Notes: a model not told the origin generated them from the letters alone. Positions 20,311-28,408 are shown, numbered from the stretch's first letter. The stretch: DNA of 64,000 nucleotides from Ruminococcaceae bacterium BL-6 (GCA_902810075.1 LR778135.1:3162001-3226000), one strand, 5' to 3'. A program made the numbers and translations.

Positions 20311-20840
20311 TTTCCCATCGTCGCGCTTAATGTAGATGCGGTGCGTCGTTCCCCTCGCGGGGAACGTGGATTGAAATCCAATGCGCTGAACAATAGCATT
20401 ATCATCAGAGGTCGTTCCCCTCGCGGGGAACGTGGATTGAAATATCCAAGCGGATCGTGAATTGAACGGAACAAAGAGTCGTTCCCCTCGCGGGGAACGT
20501 GGATTGAAATATATTTGACGCCGTACCCCATGAAATAGGCCGTGTCGTTCCCCTCGCGGGGAACGTGGATTGAAATTTGATGATGACGAAACCATTCGGG
20601 TCAAGAATTGTCGTTCCCCTCGCGGGGAACGTGGATTGAAATATGAAGCAGGCGCAGGAACAGGAGGCAGAGAAAGTCGTTCCCCTCGCGGGGAACGTGG
20701 ATTGAAATGAATTCGATTTCGGGAGATTTTCGGATTCCCATGTCGTTCCCCTCGCGGGGAACGTGAACTGAAATGTTTTCTTTGGCAAATCTGGATGTGT
20801 CAGAAGCATCGTTCCCCCTACGGGGAACATCATCCAAAAT

Positions 20841-20878
20841 AAACAAGCCGCTGAAAAAGGCGGCTTGTTTTATTTTTC
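20841..20878 (+). terminator. Intrinsic terminator of the CRISPR array
   Basis: A perfect 10-bp stem, AAACAAGCCG (20841-20850) and CGGCTTGTTT (20861-20870), with a 10-nt loop, followed by TATTTTTC. It begins right after the last decayed repeat, so the pre-crRNA ends here. Confidence 0.9.
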
Positions 20879-20943
20879 TATGCACAAGTGCATAAGATTA
20901 CCAATTTATATCGCTAAAGTAAAATATTTTTGTGCAACTTTCC

Positions 20944-20972
20944 TTGACTAATTCGTTCTGTAAGCGTATAAT
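20944..20972 (+). promoter_or_regulatory. SigA-type promoter for pepT
   Basis: TTGACT at 20944-20949 and TATAAT at 20967-20972 with a 17-bp spacer. It lies 66 bp after the array terminator and gives a leader of about 130 nt before pepT. Confidence 0.8.
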
Positions 20973-21110
20973 CTGTTTGGATTATGGGAGTTGTATTCAT
21001 AGTAGAAAACAGCAGGAAAAATTTTATAACCCTGAAACCGCAACGGATTTTACCTATTCGGTCAAATCCCAAAATTTGTTTTGTGTAAATTTAGAAAAGG
21101 AGTGTTTCGG

Positions 21111-22325
21111 TTGAGAGCTTACGAACGTTTGCTGAACTATGTGAAGTATGCCACAACATCGGATGAACGTGCGCCGGAAACTCAGTGTCCCAGCACAGCC
21201 GTTCAAAAGGATCTTGGCGCCGCCCTTGTCAAGGAGATGCTCGCACTCGGGATTCGTGACGCACATATGGATGAATTCGGCTATGTATACGGCACGGTGG
21301 AAGCCAACTGTGGGGATAAGCTGCCGGTGATGGGGCTCATCTCCCACATGGACACCAGCCCGTCGGCTTCCGGCGAGAACATCAAGCCACGGATCGTCCG
21401 CCATTACGACGGCGGCGATATCATCCTGAACCAGGAGAAGAATATCGTCATGCAGGTCAGCGATTTCCCGACCCTGAAGGCTTATATGGGGCAGGACCTG
21501 ATCGTCACCGACGGCACCACGCTTCTGGGCGCCGACGATAAGGCGGGGATTTCGGAGATTCTCACCGCGATGGAAACCATTCTGAAAAACGGCCTGAAGC
21601 ACGGAACGATCAGGCTGGCCTTCACCCCCGACGAAGAGATCGGGCGCGGCCCGGACAGATTTGACGTCCAGGGCTTCGGCGCAGAGTACGCATATACCGT
21701 TGACGGCGGCACGCTGGGCGAGCTCGAGTATGAAAACTTCAACGCGGCAGGCGCGGACGTGATCGTCCGCGGCGTGAACACCCACCCCGGTGAGGCAAAA
21801 AATAAAATGAAAAACTCCATTCTGATCGGAATAGAGTTCAACTTCATGCTGCCGCCTCATGAAATTCCGTTCTGCACGGAGGGTTACGAAGGGTTCCATC
21901 ACCTGCAGTCCATCGACGGAAATGAGGAGAAGACGGTTTTGCATTATATCATCCGCGATCACGACATGGCGAAGTTCGAGGCGAAAAAGAAGACCTTTGA
22001 AAAGGCCGCCGCTTACCTCAACTATCTGTATGGCGGCGGCACGATAGAGCTAAAGATTCAGGACTCCTACTATAACATGAAGGAGAAGATCAAACCCTAT
22101 CTGTTCCTGGTGGAAGACGCGAAAAAAGCCATGGAAAAAGCAGGCGTCACGCCGAAAATTGTCCCGATCCGCGGCGGAACAGACGGGTCCCGTCTGTCGT
22201 TTATGGGGCTGCCCTGCCCCAATCTTTCGACCGGCGGCATCAATTTCCACAGCCGGTTTGAGTACATCAGCATCCAGTCCATGGATCACATGACGGATGT
22301 GCTCGTGAACCTGATGACCGTTTAA
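21111..22325 (+). CDS. pepT: Peptidase T (tripeptide aminopeptidase)
   Basis: A 404-residue M20-family dizinc aminopeptidase that releases the N-terminal residue of tripeptides in the cytoplasm. Metal and catalytic positions are visible: His79 and Asp81 in LISHMDTSP, Asp142 in LLGADDKAG, Glu175/Glu176 in TPDEEIGRG, Asp198 in TVDGG, and the final His in INFHSRFEY near residue 378. Length agrees with PepT. I use TTG 21111 because AGAAAAGGAG (21093-21102) sits 8 nt upstream; a TTG at 21081 in the same frame lacks a ribosome site. The transporter gene downstream suggests a shared role in peptide and amino-acid use. Confidence 0.93.
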   Translation: MRAYERLLNYVKYATTSDERAPETQCPSTAVQKDLGAALVKEMLALGIRDAHMDEFGYVYGTVEANCGDKLPVMGLISHMDTSPSASGENIKPRIVRHYDGGDIILNQEKNIVMQVSDFPTLKAYMGQDLIVTDGTTLLGADDKAGISEILTAMETILKNGLKHGTIRLAFTPDEEIGRGPDRFDVQGFGAEYAYTVDGGTLGELEYENFNAAGADVIVRGVNTHPGEAKNKMKNSILIGIEFNFMLPPHEIPFCTEGYEGFHHLQSIDGNEEKTVLHYIIRDHDMAKFEAKKKTFEKAAAYLNYLYGGGTIELKIQDSYYNMKEKIKPYLFLVEDAKKAMEKAGVTPKIVPIRGGTDGSRLSFMGLPCPNLSTGGINFHSRFEYISIQSMDHMTDVLVNLMTV

Positions 22326-22488
22326 GAGCGGCCGACCATGCGGCGACAGAACTCCGATGCGTTGCGGGGACATCCACCGTTTTCAAATCTCCTGGACCGC
22401 TGATTTTACAGAGCGCAGCTATCTGTTTTCTTAATCTGGCCCGGCCCCCGTTTAGGCCTGGCAATCATGAAAAGAAAGAGGCTGAATT

Positions 22489-24027
22489 ATGGGTCACGCT
22501 AACAAAAAGCTTTCTTTAATGGCATTGGTTCTGATGATATTCACAACGGTATTCGGCTTTACAAACTCCATGCAGGGCTTTTTCCTGATGGGTTACGCCT
22601 CGATCCCGTGCTTTATCGTCGCCGCAATCCTGTTTTTTATTCCCTTCGCCTTCATGGTGACGGAATACGGAGCCGCGTTCCAGAAGGAAAGCGGCGGGAT
22701 CCTGACCTGGATGGGCAGATCCGTAAACGACAAATACGCGTTCATCGGCACATTCATGTGGTATACATCGTACGTCATCTGGTTTGTCAATATCTGCAGC
22801 GGCATGATTATGAGGATCTCCGTCGTCATTTTCGGGGAGAACACCACATCCTCGTGGCACCTGTTCGGTTTCCTTCAGCCGAGCCAGTCCGTCGGAGTAT
22901 TAGCTATCCTGCTGATGCTCCTGATCACGTACATATCGGCAAGGGGTCTGAACAACATCGCAAAGATCGCATCCGTAGGCGGGATCACCGTCCTCGCGCT
23001 CAACGTCGTGCTCATCTTCGGAGCGCTGATCATTCTGATCTCAAATAAAGGGGAGTTTGCACAGCCCATCACGGGGGCTTCCTTTATCCATGCGACCAAT
23101 CCGAGCTACAACTCCGTCACGGGATTTTTCGCCTATATCACGATGGCGATCTTCGCATACGGCGGCCTTGAGGCAGCCGGCGGCCTGGTCGATCAGACGG
23201 AAAAGCCGGAGAAAAATTTCCGCAAGGCGATCCTGATCGCATCCGTGGTCATTACGATCGGATATGCGCTCGCCACATTCTGCATCGGCATGTATGTAAA
23301 CTGGAACGAGTCCCTTTCCGATCCGTCCATCAACATGGCGAGCGCGCAGTACACGTTCATGCAGGTTCTGGCTTACAAGCTGGCGCTGGCGTTTGGTGCC
23401 GGCGAAGCAAGCGCGAAAATCATCGGCCTGTATATGACGAGATTCTACGCTGCGGCAAGCATCCTGATGTATCTGGGTGCGCTGTTCAGCCTGGCATACG
23501 CGCCGCTGAAGCAGCTGATCGAGGGCACGCCCGCGGAGATGTGGCCGAAGAAGCTCACCGAAAAGAAAAACGGGATGCCCTGTAACGCCATGTGGCTGCA
23601 GTGCGCCATCGTGGTATTCTTACTGCTGCTCACGGCCTTCGGGGGATCGAACGCATCCAAATTCTTCAATATGCTGGTCCTGATGATCACCGTCGCGATG
23701 ACGATTCCATATGTGTTCATCGCCGGCGCGTTCCCATCCTTCAGGAGAAAGACCGAAATTGAAAAACCGCTGATTGTTTTCAAGAGCAACCGCTCCGCGC
23801 TTGTCTGGTCCGTTCTGGTGGTCGTCACGGTTGGATTCGCAAACGTCTTCACCATCATCAATCCCGCCCTGACCGGAGACGTCACCTCAACCGTATACGA
23901 GCTGCTGGGGCCGATCCTGTTCGGAGCGATCGGATATCTGATCTATCACAGATACGAGCGGATCACGAAGAGCAAAAAGGCTTCTGAATCCCAGTCTGTT
24001 GAGGCCCAGCCCGCCAATAAAAAATAG
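22489..24027 (+). CDS. yjeM: YjeM-type APC family amino-acid transporter
   Basis: A 512-residue membrane protein with about 12 hydrophobic segments, belonging to the glutamate/GABA antiporter branch of the APC superfamily. It resembles E. coli YjeM along its length: LMIFTTVFGFTNS near the N-terminus, the segment ESGGILTWMGRSV after TM2, IFAYGGLEAAGGLVDQTEKPEKNF in the middle (residues about 219-242), and MWLQCAIVVFLLLL later. The family is thought to move amino acids, but the substrate of YjeM is not known. The C-terminal tail is charged and cytoplasmic. ATG 22489 follows AAAGAGG. It starts 163 bp after pepT with no clear terminator or promoter between, so it may share the pepT transcript. 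Confidence 0.88.
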   Translation: MGHANKKLSLMALVLMIFTTVFGFTNSMQGFFLMGYASIPCFIVAAILFFIPFAFMVTEYGAAFQKESGGILTWMGRSVNDKYAFIGTFMWYTSYVIWFVNICSGMIMRISVVIFGENTTSSWHLFGFLQPSQSVGVLAILLMLLITYISARGLNNIAKIASVGGITVLALNVVLIFGALIILISNKGEFAQPITGASFIHATNPSYNSVTGFFAYITMAIFAYGGLEAAGGLVDQTEKPEKNFRKAILIASVVITIGYALATFCIGMYVNWNESLSDPSINMASAQYTFMQVLAYKLALAFGAGEASAKIIGLYMTRFYAAASILMYLGALFSLAYAPLKQLIEGTPAEMWPKKLTEKKNGMPCNAMWLQCAIVVFLLLLTAFGGSNASKFFNMLVLMITVAMTIPYVFIAGAFPSFRRKTEIEKPLIVFKSNRSALVWSVLVVVTVGFANVFTIINPALTGDVTSTVYELLGPILFGAIGYLIYHRYERITKSKKASESQSVEAQPANKK

Positions 24028-24092
24028 AGCTCCGTTTTCCTGGATTTTCCGGCTGCAACGCAACGCTGCCCGCAGGAAATGTCGATCGTCCC

Positions 24093-24123
24093 GCCGGCCG
24101 CCTCCTCACGGGGGGCGGCCGGC
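24093..24123. terminator. GC-rich hairpin between converging yjeM and kinase genes
   Basis: A 10-bp inverted repeat, GCCGGCCGCC (24093-24102) and GGCGGCCGGC (24114-24123), placed between two converging genes. The T-run after it on the + strand is poor (ATTTACA), so termination strength is uncertain. Confidence 0.5.
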
Positions 24124-24159
24124 ATTTACAATGGACCCGGAAGCGTCTTTCAGCTCCTT

Positions 24160-25116
24160 CTATCCATCCTGAAGACGCTTGTAGATCTCCTGCAGAGTGG
24201 GCATCGAAGGGACGGCGCCTCTTTTCCCGATGCACAGGCTTGCCGCGGCATTCCCAAAACGCGCAAATTCCGAAAGCCTCGAAAGGCCGATCTCTCCGAC
24301 TTTTTTGCCTTCTTTGCAAATACAGAAAAGGATGCCGCTACAGAAGGAATCCCCCGCGCCGTTCGTGTCAACCACATTGCCCGGGACCGCGGGCTGGTAA
24401 ACAAAGCCTTCCCGATGGAACGCATACGCGCCGCTTTTTCCAAGGGTGATAAAAGCGGCTTTGATTCCGTGTTCCACCAGATATTTCCCCGCCGCTTTCG
24501 GATCCTTTTCCGGCGTGACGAAATCGGCTTCTTCTTCAGATAATTTGATGACATCCACATACGGCAATACGGAGCGTATCCCTTCTCTGGCCGCTTGCTC
24601 GCTTCTCCACAGGGAAGCACGGTAATTCGGGTCATAGGAAATGATGCAGCCGGCTTTTTTAGCGGCATCAAGCGCATAAAGCGTTGCGGTCCTGGAAGGC
24701 TCGTCTGTCAGGGACAGAGAACCGATATGAAAGATTTTCGAGCTTTTTATGATGTCACAATTCACTTCGTCCCGATTCAGCATGGAATCCGCTCCCGGTT
24801 TCCGGGCGAAGGAAAAGCTTCGCTCTCCGCCTGCGGATAAGCTTACAAAAGCCAAAGTCGTAAAATAATTTTTATCGAGAATCAGAGCGGTGGTATCGAT
24901 CTTTTCCTTTTTCAGGACGCTTTCGAGAAAACGCCCGTTCAGGTCGTCTCCGACTTTCCCGATCAAGGCGGTCTTCAGCCCCATCCGGCTCAATCCCGTA
25001 AGGACATTCGCCGGCGCGCCTCCCGGATTCTGCTCAAAAAGGTGCATGCCGTTCGGGGAGATCCCGGCGTCTGTGAAATCGATCAGCAGTTCCCCAAGGG
25101 CAACCACATCATACAT
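24160..25116 (-). CDS. PfkB-family carbohydrate kinase, probably fructokinase
   Basis: A 318-residue ribokinase-fold sugar kinase. It starts MYDVVALGELLIDFT, has the substrate-side glycine motif NPGGAPANV (about residues 31-39) and the ATP/catalytic signature DTNGAGDSF, with the catalytic Asp, near residue 250. These features and the fructokinase-like N-terminus suggest phosphorylation of fructose or a similar ketose, but related kinases use other sugars and no sugar transporter or hydrolase gene lies nearby. I chose ATG 25116, preceded by AGAGAGGG; an in-frame extension to 25239 would add a non-conserved stretch without a ribosome site. Confidence 0.85.
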   Translation of the reverse strand: MYDVVALGELLIDFTDAGISPNGMHLFEQNPGGAPANVLTGLSRMGLKTALIGKVGDDLNGRFLESVLKKEKIDTTALILDKNYFTTLAFVSLSAGGERSFSFARKPGADSMLNRDEVNCDIIKSSKIFHIGSLSLTDEPSRTATLYALDAAKKAGCIISYDPNYRASLWRSEQAAREGIRSVLPYVDVIKLSEEEADFVTPEKDPKAAGKYLVEHGIKAAFITLGKSGAYAFHREGFVYQPAVPGNVVDTNGAGDSFCSGILFCICKEGKKVGEIGLSRLSEFARFGNAAASLCIGKRGAVPSMPTLQEIYKRLQDG

Positions 25117-25259
25117 CTTTTTCCCTCTCTTTCCAGCTTCTGTGAAAATTCTATTTTTTCTCCGTTCGGCCCAAATATATTGAGAAAGCGCACTCCGCAG
25201 TCCGGCGTTTCCGCCCGGCCCGCAAACAAATTGATTCATGCGGCTTTCCTGCTGAATTC

Positions 25260-25288
25260 ATCTTATAACAAAAGGATTGCTTTCGCAA
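25260..25288 (-). promoter_or_regulatory. Possible promoter of the sugar kinase gene
   Basis: On the - strand, TTGCGA (complement of 25283-25288) and TAAGAT (complement of 25260-25265) are spaced by 17 bp. The start would lie about 140 nt upstream of the kinase ATG. Moderate match only. Confidence 0.45.
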
Positions 25289-25390
25289 CCCGTTTTCATA
25301 TGGAAACAAGTTCATCCTGCGCGGCGCCGGTTTCAATGGTTCATCCGGGCTTTCTTTTCTGGATGCAGCCGGGCCCCAGCCCAGCACCAG

Positions 25391-25602
25391 GCCGCTTCCC
25401 TTATGGGGAGCGTGGATTGAAATATGCAAAGGTATTGCCGTCAGTTCAGGGCGGACGGGATGCCCATAGGGGAACGTGGATTGAAACATGAACATCTTGT
25501 CAGTGAAGCTGGCGACCTCGCGGTCGCTCCCCGCAAAGGGAGCGTGAATCGAAATGCGGCAAGCCGGCCATCGACCCCATATGAAACCGCCGCTCCCCGA
25601 TC
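25391..25602 (+). CRISPR. Relic CRISPR array, three decayed repeats and a possible fourth
   Basis: Three 33-bp copies of the I-C repeat in decayed form: 25391-25423 (stem arms GCTTCCC and GGGGAGC, 3' end GTGGATTGAAAT intact), 25455-25487 (5' half damaged, 3' end GTGGATTGAAAC) and 25523-25555 (GTCGCTCCCC...GGGAGCGTGAATCGAAAT). Spacings of 64 and 68 bp match the main array, with spacers of 31 and 35 bp. After a further 33 bp, GCCGCTCCCC at 25589 may be the start of a fourth repeat that then loses identity. A hairpin terminator follows at 25611, as it does after the main array. No leader or cas gene is attached. The 555 bp between the kinase and cupin genes holds this relic, the kinase promoter region and the terminator. 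Confidence 0.85.
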
Positions 25603-25610
25603 AAAAAAAG

Positions 25611-25657
25611 AAAAGCCGCTGAATTCCGATCATGCAGATCGAAATTCAGTGGCTTTT
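25611..25657. terminator. Bidirectional terminator (cupin gene and relic array)
   Basis: A near-perfect 21-bp inverted repeat: arms at 25611-25631 (AAAAGCCGCTGAATTCCGATC is 21 bases; its core is GCCGCTGAATT) and 25637-25657 (core AATTCAGTGGC). On the - strand it is followed by TTTTCTTTTTTTG, making a strong terminator for the cupin gene that ends at 25672; the + strand arm ends in TTTTG. Confidence 0.85.
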
Positions 25658-25671
25658 GTGCTCCGGCCGAA

Positions 25672-26136
25672 TCAATCGTGTTCGGCGGCTTCCGCATCTT
25701 CCCTGGTTTTCTGAACGGTTCCATAGGGATGCTGCACGGGCGCGTAAATGGAGTACAGCTTGATCGGCCTTGCTCCCGTATTGATCAGATTGTGCCATTT
25801 CCCCGCGGGAATGATGAAGGCATATCCGCCGCAGACGTTCGCCCGAAAATCCAGATGATCTTTCGCATCCCCCATCACCACGAGCCCAGCGCCGTCTTCG
25901 ATGCGGATAAACTGGTCCAGGTGCGGGTGAACCTCCAGCCCGATGTCTTCCCCCGGCCGGATGCTCATCAGGGTAAGCTGCAGATGGCTGCCAGTCCACA
26001 AGGCCGTGCGATAAGTCCGGTTCTGCCGCGTGACTCTTGCGATATTCACCGCAAACGGTTTGTCCCCGTGATCCGTAATGGCAGGCGGTTTCCGGCGGTT
26101 CGGGCGCCCGCCGCCGCATAAATTCTTCTGATCCAT
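25672..26136 (-). CDS. Cupin-domain protein of unknown substrate
   Basis: A 154-residue single-domain cupin. The conserved beta-barrel motifs are visible: motif 1 PGEDIGLEVHPHLDQFIRIEDG with metal-ligand histidines near residues 69 and 71 and Glu79, and motif 2 FIIPAGKWHNLINTG with the histidine near residue 113. Such small cupins bind a divalent metal and act as isomerases, dioxygenases or regulators; nothing here decides which. GCGGAAAGGAA precedes the ATG at 26136. It stands alone between the relic CRISPR and the arsenic operon and reads in the same direction as the latter, 122 bp after arsC, so read-through is possible. Confidence 0.8.
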   Translation of the reverse strand: MDQKNLCGGGRPNRRKPPAITDHGDKPFAVNIARVTRQNRTYRTALWTGSHLQLTLMSIRPGEDIGLEVHPHLDQFIRIEDGAGLVVMGDAKDHLDFRANVCGGYAFIIPAGKWHNLINTGARPIKLYSIYAPVQHPYGTVQKTREDAEAAEHD

Positions 26137-26258
26137 TTTTCAGAATTCCTTTCCGCATATTTTCTACCATCTTATGCGGAATCAGAACGAAAGTGCCTGC
26201 GCCCCCGAAAATCGGGAATCTGAAATTTTCCGGTGCTGCCAAACCGGATCGGAGCTTT

Positions 26259-26657
26259 TTACAGACCGGCCTTTACCCTGCCCGCAAGCTGCCTTACCCT
26301 GTTTTCTATCCTGCGTATCACGGCGATAAAATCCTCATCGCTTTTCCCAGTGGGATCATCCAGCCCCCAATCCTCCCTGTGCCTGCACGGAAGGCAGGGG
26401 CAGGCGACGCTGCAGCCCATCGTGACGACGACGTCGACCGGCGGAAGTTCATCCAGCAGCTTCGGCCGCTGCAATCGCTCCATATCGATCCCGTAAAGCC
26501 GTTTCATCAGACGGACGGCATCCCGGTCGATTCCCGGCTTTATCTGGGTTCCAGCCGAATAGCTTTCAAAAGCATCGCCGGCAAGGAGACGACCCAGCGC
26601 CTCCGCAATCTGAGAACGGCAGGAATTGTGCACACAGATAAAAGCGACTTTTGTCAT
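26259..26657 (-). CDS. arsC: Thioredoxin-coupled arsenate reductase
   Basis: A 132-residue protein with the low-molecular-weight phosphatase fold that reduces arsenate to arsenite. The anion loop CVHNSCR gives nucleophile Cys8 and Arg14. A cysteine-rich stretch MGCSVACPCLPC (Cys82, Cys86, Cys88, Cys91) supplies the two relay cysteines, matching Cys82 and Cys89 of the S. aureus enzyme. Asp101 in DDPTG is the likely general acid. It is the last gene of arsR-acr3-arsC, 90 bp after acr3, with its own AGGAGAG ribosome site. Confidence 0.95.
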   Translation of the reverse strand: MTKVAFICVHNSCRSQIAEALGRLLAGDAFESYSAGTQIKPGIDRDAVRLMKRLYGIDMERLQRPKLLDELPPVDVVVTMGCSVACPCLPCRHREDWGLDDPTGKSDEDFIAVIRRIENRVRQLAGRVKAGL

Positions 26658-26747
26658 GACAGATTCTCTCCTTCACAGCTCCGGCAGCTTCCGATTTTTG
26701 ATGCCGTCCGCGCTCCAGGCAATGACTGCAACATTTCGCCGGAATGG

Positions 26748-27854
26748 TCAGGGCTTTTGCGGCGGCACAGCCTCAGGACTTCTAACCGTTTCACGGCCGT
26801 CTTCTTTTTCCTCCGGGAACCAGTTGCTGGTTTTATTCACGAACCTCACGAGCAGAAGCATCACCGGCACTTCAGTCAGCACGCCCACCGTCGTGACCAG
26901 CACCACCGGCGAATCCGCCCCGAAAAGCGTGATGGCCACGGCGACCGACAGTTCGAAGAAATCGGAAGCGCCGATCAGCGCGGCGGGCGCGGCGATCCTG
27001 TGCGGCTGCTTCAGCTTCCTGCAAAGCAGGTAGGCAAAAAGCGCCGTGATGATGTTCTGAATCACCAGCGGCACGGCGATCATCAGGACATGAAGAGGAT
27101 TGTTCAGGATTGCATCCCCCTGGAAGGAAAAAATGATGACCAGCGTCAAAAGCAGCCCGACCGTCGTAACTCCGCTGAACTTTGGGATGAAACATTCGTT
27201 AAAGTACTCCCCGCCTTTCCGCCGGATCATCCACATGCGGGTGAGCGCGCCCCCCGCCAACGGAATCACCACAAACGCGTTTACCGAAAAGAGAAGCACA
27301 TCCCACGGCACCCGAATGTCCGACACGCCCAGCAGAAAAGACACGATCGGCGCAAACAGAAAAATGATCAGCAGGTCGTTGATCGATACCTGAACAAGCG
27401 TGTGCGCCGGGTCGCCGTGCGCCAGCCGACTCCAGACAAAAACCATCGCGGTGCAGGGGGCCGCGCCCAGCAGAACCGCGCCGGCCACGTAATCTCTCGC
27501 CAAGGCCAAAGGCAGGAAGGCCCGGAACACTACATAAAAGAAAAACGACGCGAGGCCGAACATCAGAAAAGGCTTGATGAGCCAGCTCGTTCCGCTCGAT
27601 ATCAACAGGCCCTGCGGGTGCCTGCGCACATTTTTGATGGACGGGATATCCACCTTCAGCATCATGGGATAGATCATGATCCAGATCAGCACCGCTATGG
27701 GCAGGGAAGTGTGCGCATACTCGAACCGTTCCAGAAACGCGGGGATGCCCGGCAGGAATTTCCCGATCAAAATCCCCGCCGCCATGCATAGAAGCACCCA
27801 CAAGGTGAGAAATTTTTCAAAGAAGCCGATCCCGGTGTTTTTTTCCTTATTCAT
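26748..27854 (-). CDS. acr3: Acr3 arsenite efflux transporter
   Basis: A 368-residue membrane protein with about ten hydrophobic helices, of the ACR3/bile-acid transporter superfamily, which exports arsenite using the proton gradient. The family motif GAAPCTAMVFVWS with the essential cysteine lies near residue 137, and SGVTTVGLLLTL and GASDFFELSVAVAI mark later conserved helices. I prefer ATG 27854, preceded by AAAGGATG at a 10-nt distance, over GTG 27863. The start overlaps the arsR stop by 8 nt, so the two are translationally coupled. The C-terminal tail (EEKEDGRETV...) is charged and variable. Confidence 0.95.
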   Translation of the reverse strand: MNKEKNTGIGFFEKFLTLWVLLCMAAGILIGKFLPGIPAFLERFEYAHTSLPIAVLIWIMIYPMMLKVDIPSIKNVRRHPQGLLISSGTSWLIKPFLMFGLASFFFYVVFRAFLPLALARDYVAGAVLLGAAPCTAMVFVWSRLAHGDPAHTLVQVSINDLLIIFLFAPIVSFLLGVSDIRVPWDVLLFSVNAFVVIPLAGGALTRMWMIRRKGGEYFNECFIPKFSGVTTVGLLLTLVIIFSFQGDAILNNPLHVLMIAVPLVIQNIITALFAYLLCRKLKQPHRIAAPAALIGASDFFELSVAVAITLFGADSPVVLVTTVGVLTEVPVMLLLVRFVNKTSNWFPEEKEDGRETVRSPEAVPPQKP

Positions 27855-28182
27855 CCCCGTCACATCCTTTGCAGCAGCCCGTGCCTTCCCTGCAGATGCA
27901 GGCTTCCTTGCCGGATGTGATGGCGCACAAAAACCGCTTCGCCCTGTCGACGGTATCCTTGTTCAGCGAATAATACGTCCACTTTCCCTCGTTTCTGGCA
28001 TTGACGAGCCCGCATTCGCACAAAAGCTTCATGTGGTGGGACAGCGTGGACTGGCACATCTCGAACTTTTCCAGAATCATGCAGGCGCAAAGCTCGCCGC
28101 ACGAGAGCATATCGACGATCATGGCTCTTTTGGGGTCGCCCAGCGCCTTGAACACTTTCGTATCCTGCAAATAATCTTCCAT
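27847..28182 (-). CDS. arsR: ArsR/SmtB-family arsenic-responsive repressor
   Basis: A 111-residue winged-helix repressor. The metalloid-sensing pair Cys32-x-Cys34 (ELCACMIL) lies in the position of the classic ArsR CxC in helix 3; the recognition helix region is MCQSTLSHHMKLL (42-54) and the wing is GKWTYYSL (66-73). The C-terminal 17 residues hold five more cysteines (Cys95, 97, 103, 104, 107), which could add a second As(III) site. It is first in arsR-acr3-arsC and should repress the promoter just upstream. Confidence 0.95.
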   Translation of the reverse strand: MEDYLQDTKVFKALGDPKRAMIVDMLSCGELCACMILEKFEMCQSTLSHHMKLLCECGLVNARNEGKWTYYSLNKDTVDRAKRFLCAITSGKEACICREGTGCCKGCDGDE

Positions 28183-28210
28183 ATCGGCACCTCATATCTA
28201 AAAGCTTCGA

Positions 28211-28246
28211 TATGATTATCATATACGTCAAATCGATATTTGTCAA
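28211..28246 (-). promoter_or_regulatory. ars promoter with overlapping palindromic operator
   Basis: On the - strand TTGACA (complement of 28241-28246) and TATGAT (complement of 28218-28223) are spaced by 17 bp. The -10 overlaps a perfect palindrome TATGAT-T-ATCATA at 28211-28223 (+ strand), a likely ArsR operator. A second AT-rich partial repeat, ATCGATAT, lies between the -35 and -10 elements. Confidence 0.8.
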
Positions 28247-28373
28247 TATGAAGAGCCTTTTTTCTTGTAAAAATCGGTGGAGATAAGCCGTGAAATTCTT
28301 TTGTTTTTTCCGGAATCGAAGCCGCTTTCATGTACTTGGCGGCTTAAAAACGACAATTTTCACTCTCTGCCAA

Positions 28374-28402
28374 TTGACATTTTGATGAAAACGTGCTATC
28401 AT
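28374..28402 (+). promoter_or_regulatory. Promoter of the oadG-oadB leader
   Basis: Consensus TTGACA (28374-28379) and TATCAT (28397-28402) with a 17-bp spacer. Transcription would start near 28409. Confidence 0.8.
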
Positions 28403-28408
28403 TTTTTA

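Larger units (their letters stand above)
7664..20840 (+). CRISPR. Type I-C CRISPR array, 196 repeats plus a decayed terminal repeat
   Basis: Repeats are 33 bp. Each starts GTC, has a perfect 7-bp stem GTTCCCC-TCGC-GGGGAAC, and ends GTGGATTGAAAT, the 3' end typical of I-C repeats. By hand I count 196 repeats from 7664 to 20774; the period is 65-69 bp, so spacers are 32-36 bp. Apart from a T-to-C change in the stem of the repeat at 13843 and two changes in the last one (20742-20774, GTGAACTG), I noticed no repeat variation. A further decayed copy, with stem kept but 3' end lost, sits at 20808-20840. By analogy with B. halodurans, Cas5c should leave an 11-nt 5' handle (UGGAUUGAAAU). Several spacers occur two or three times, giving about 175 distinct spacers. 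The array is co-directional with cas genes and directly follows the leader. Confidence 0.98.

Noticed and set aside
7637..20885. Dozens of open reading frames of 60-459 codons across the CRISPR array, on both strands (largest about 12906-14285).
   Set aside because: They consist of translated repeats (for example PRSPRGER, IHVPREGND, FPARGTT) joined by spacer sequence. The repeat lacks stop codons in several frames, so long frames arise by chance.
25321..25345. A possible inverted repeat end (GGTTTCAATGG) before the relic array.
   Set aside because: It matches only the last bases of a reversed repeat; the stem and spacing are absent.
20841..25390. The pepT-yjeM-kinase segment as a mobile element inserted in the array.
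   Set aside because: No transposase, integrase, terminal inverted repeats or target duplication is seen. Insertion remains only a possible history for the relic array.
26193..27791. A 532-codon + strand frame across arsC and acr3.
   Set aside because: His/Arg/Gln-rich antisense of the arsenic genes, with no ribosome site or recognisable domain.
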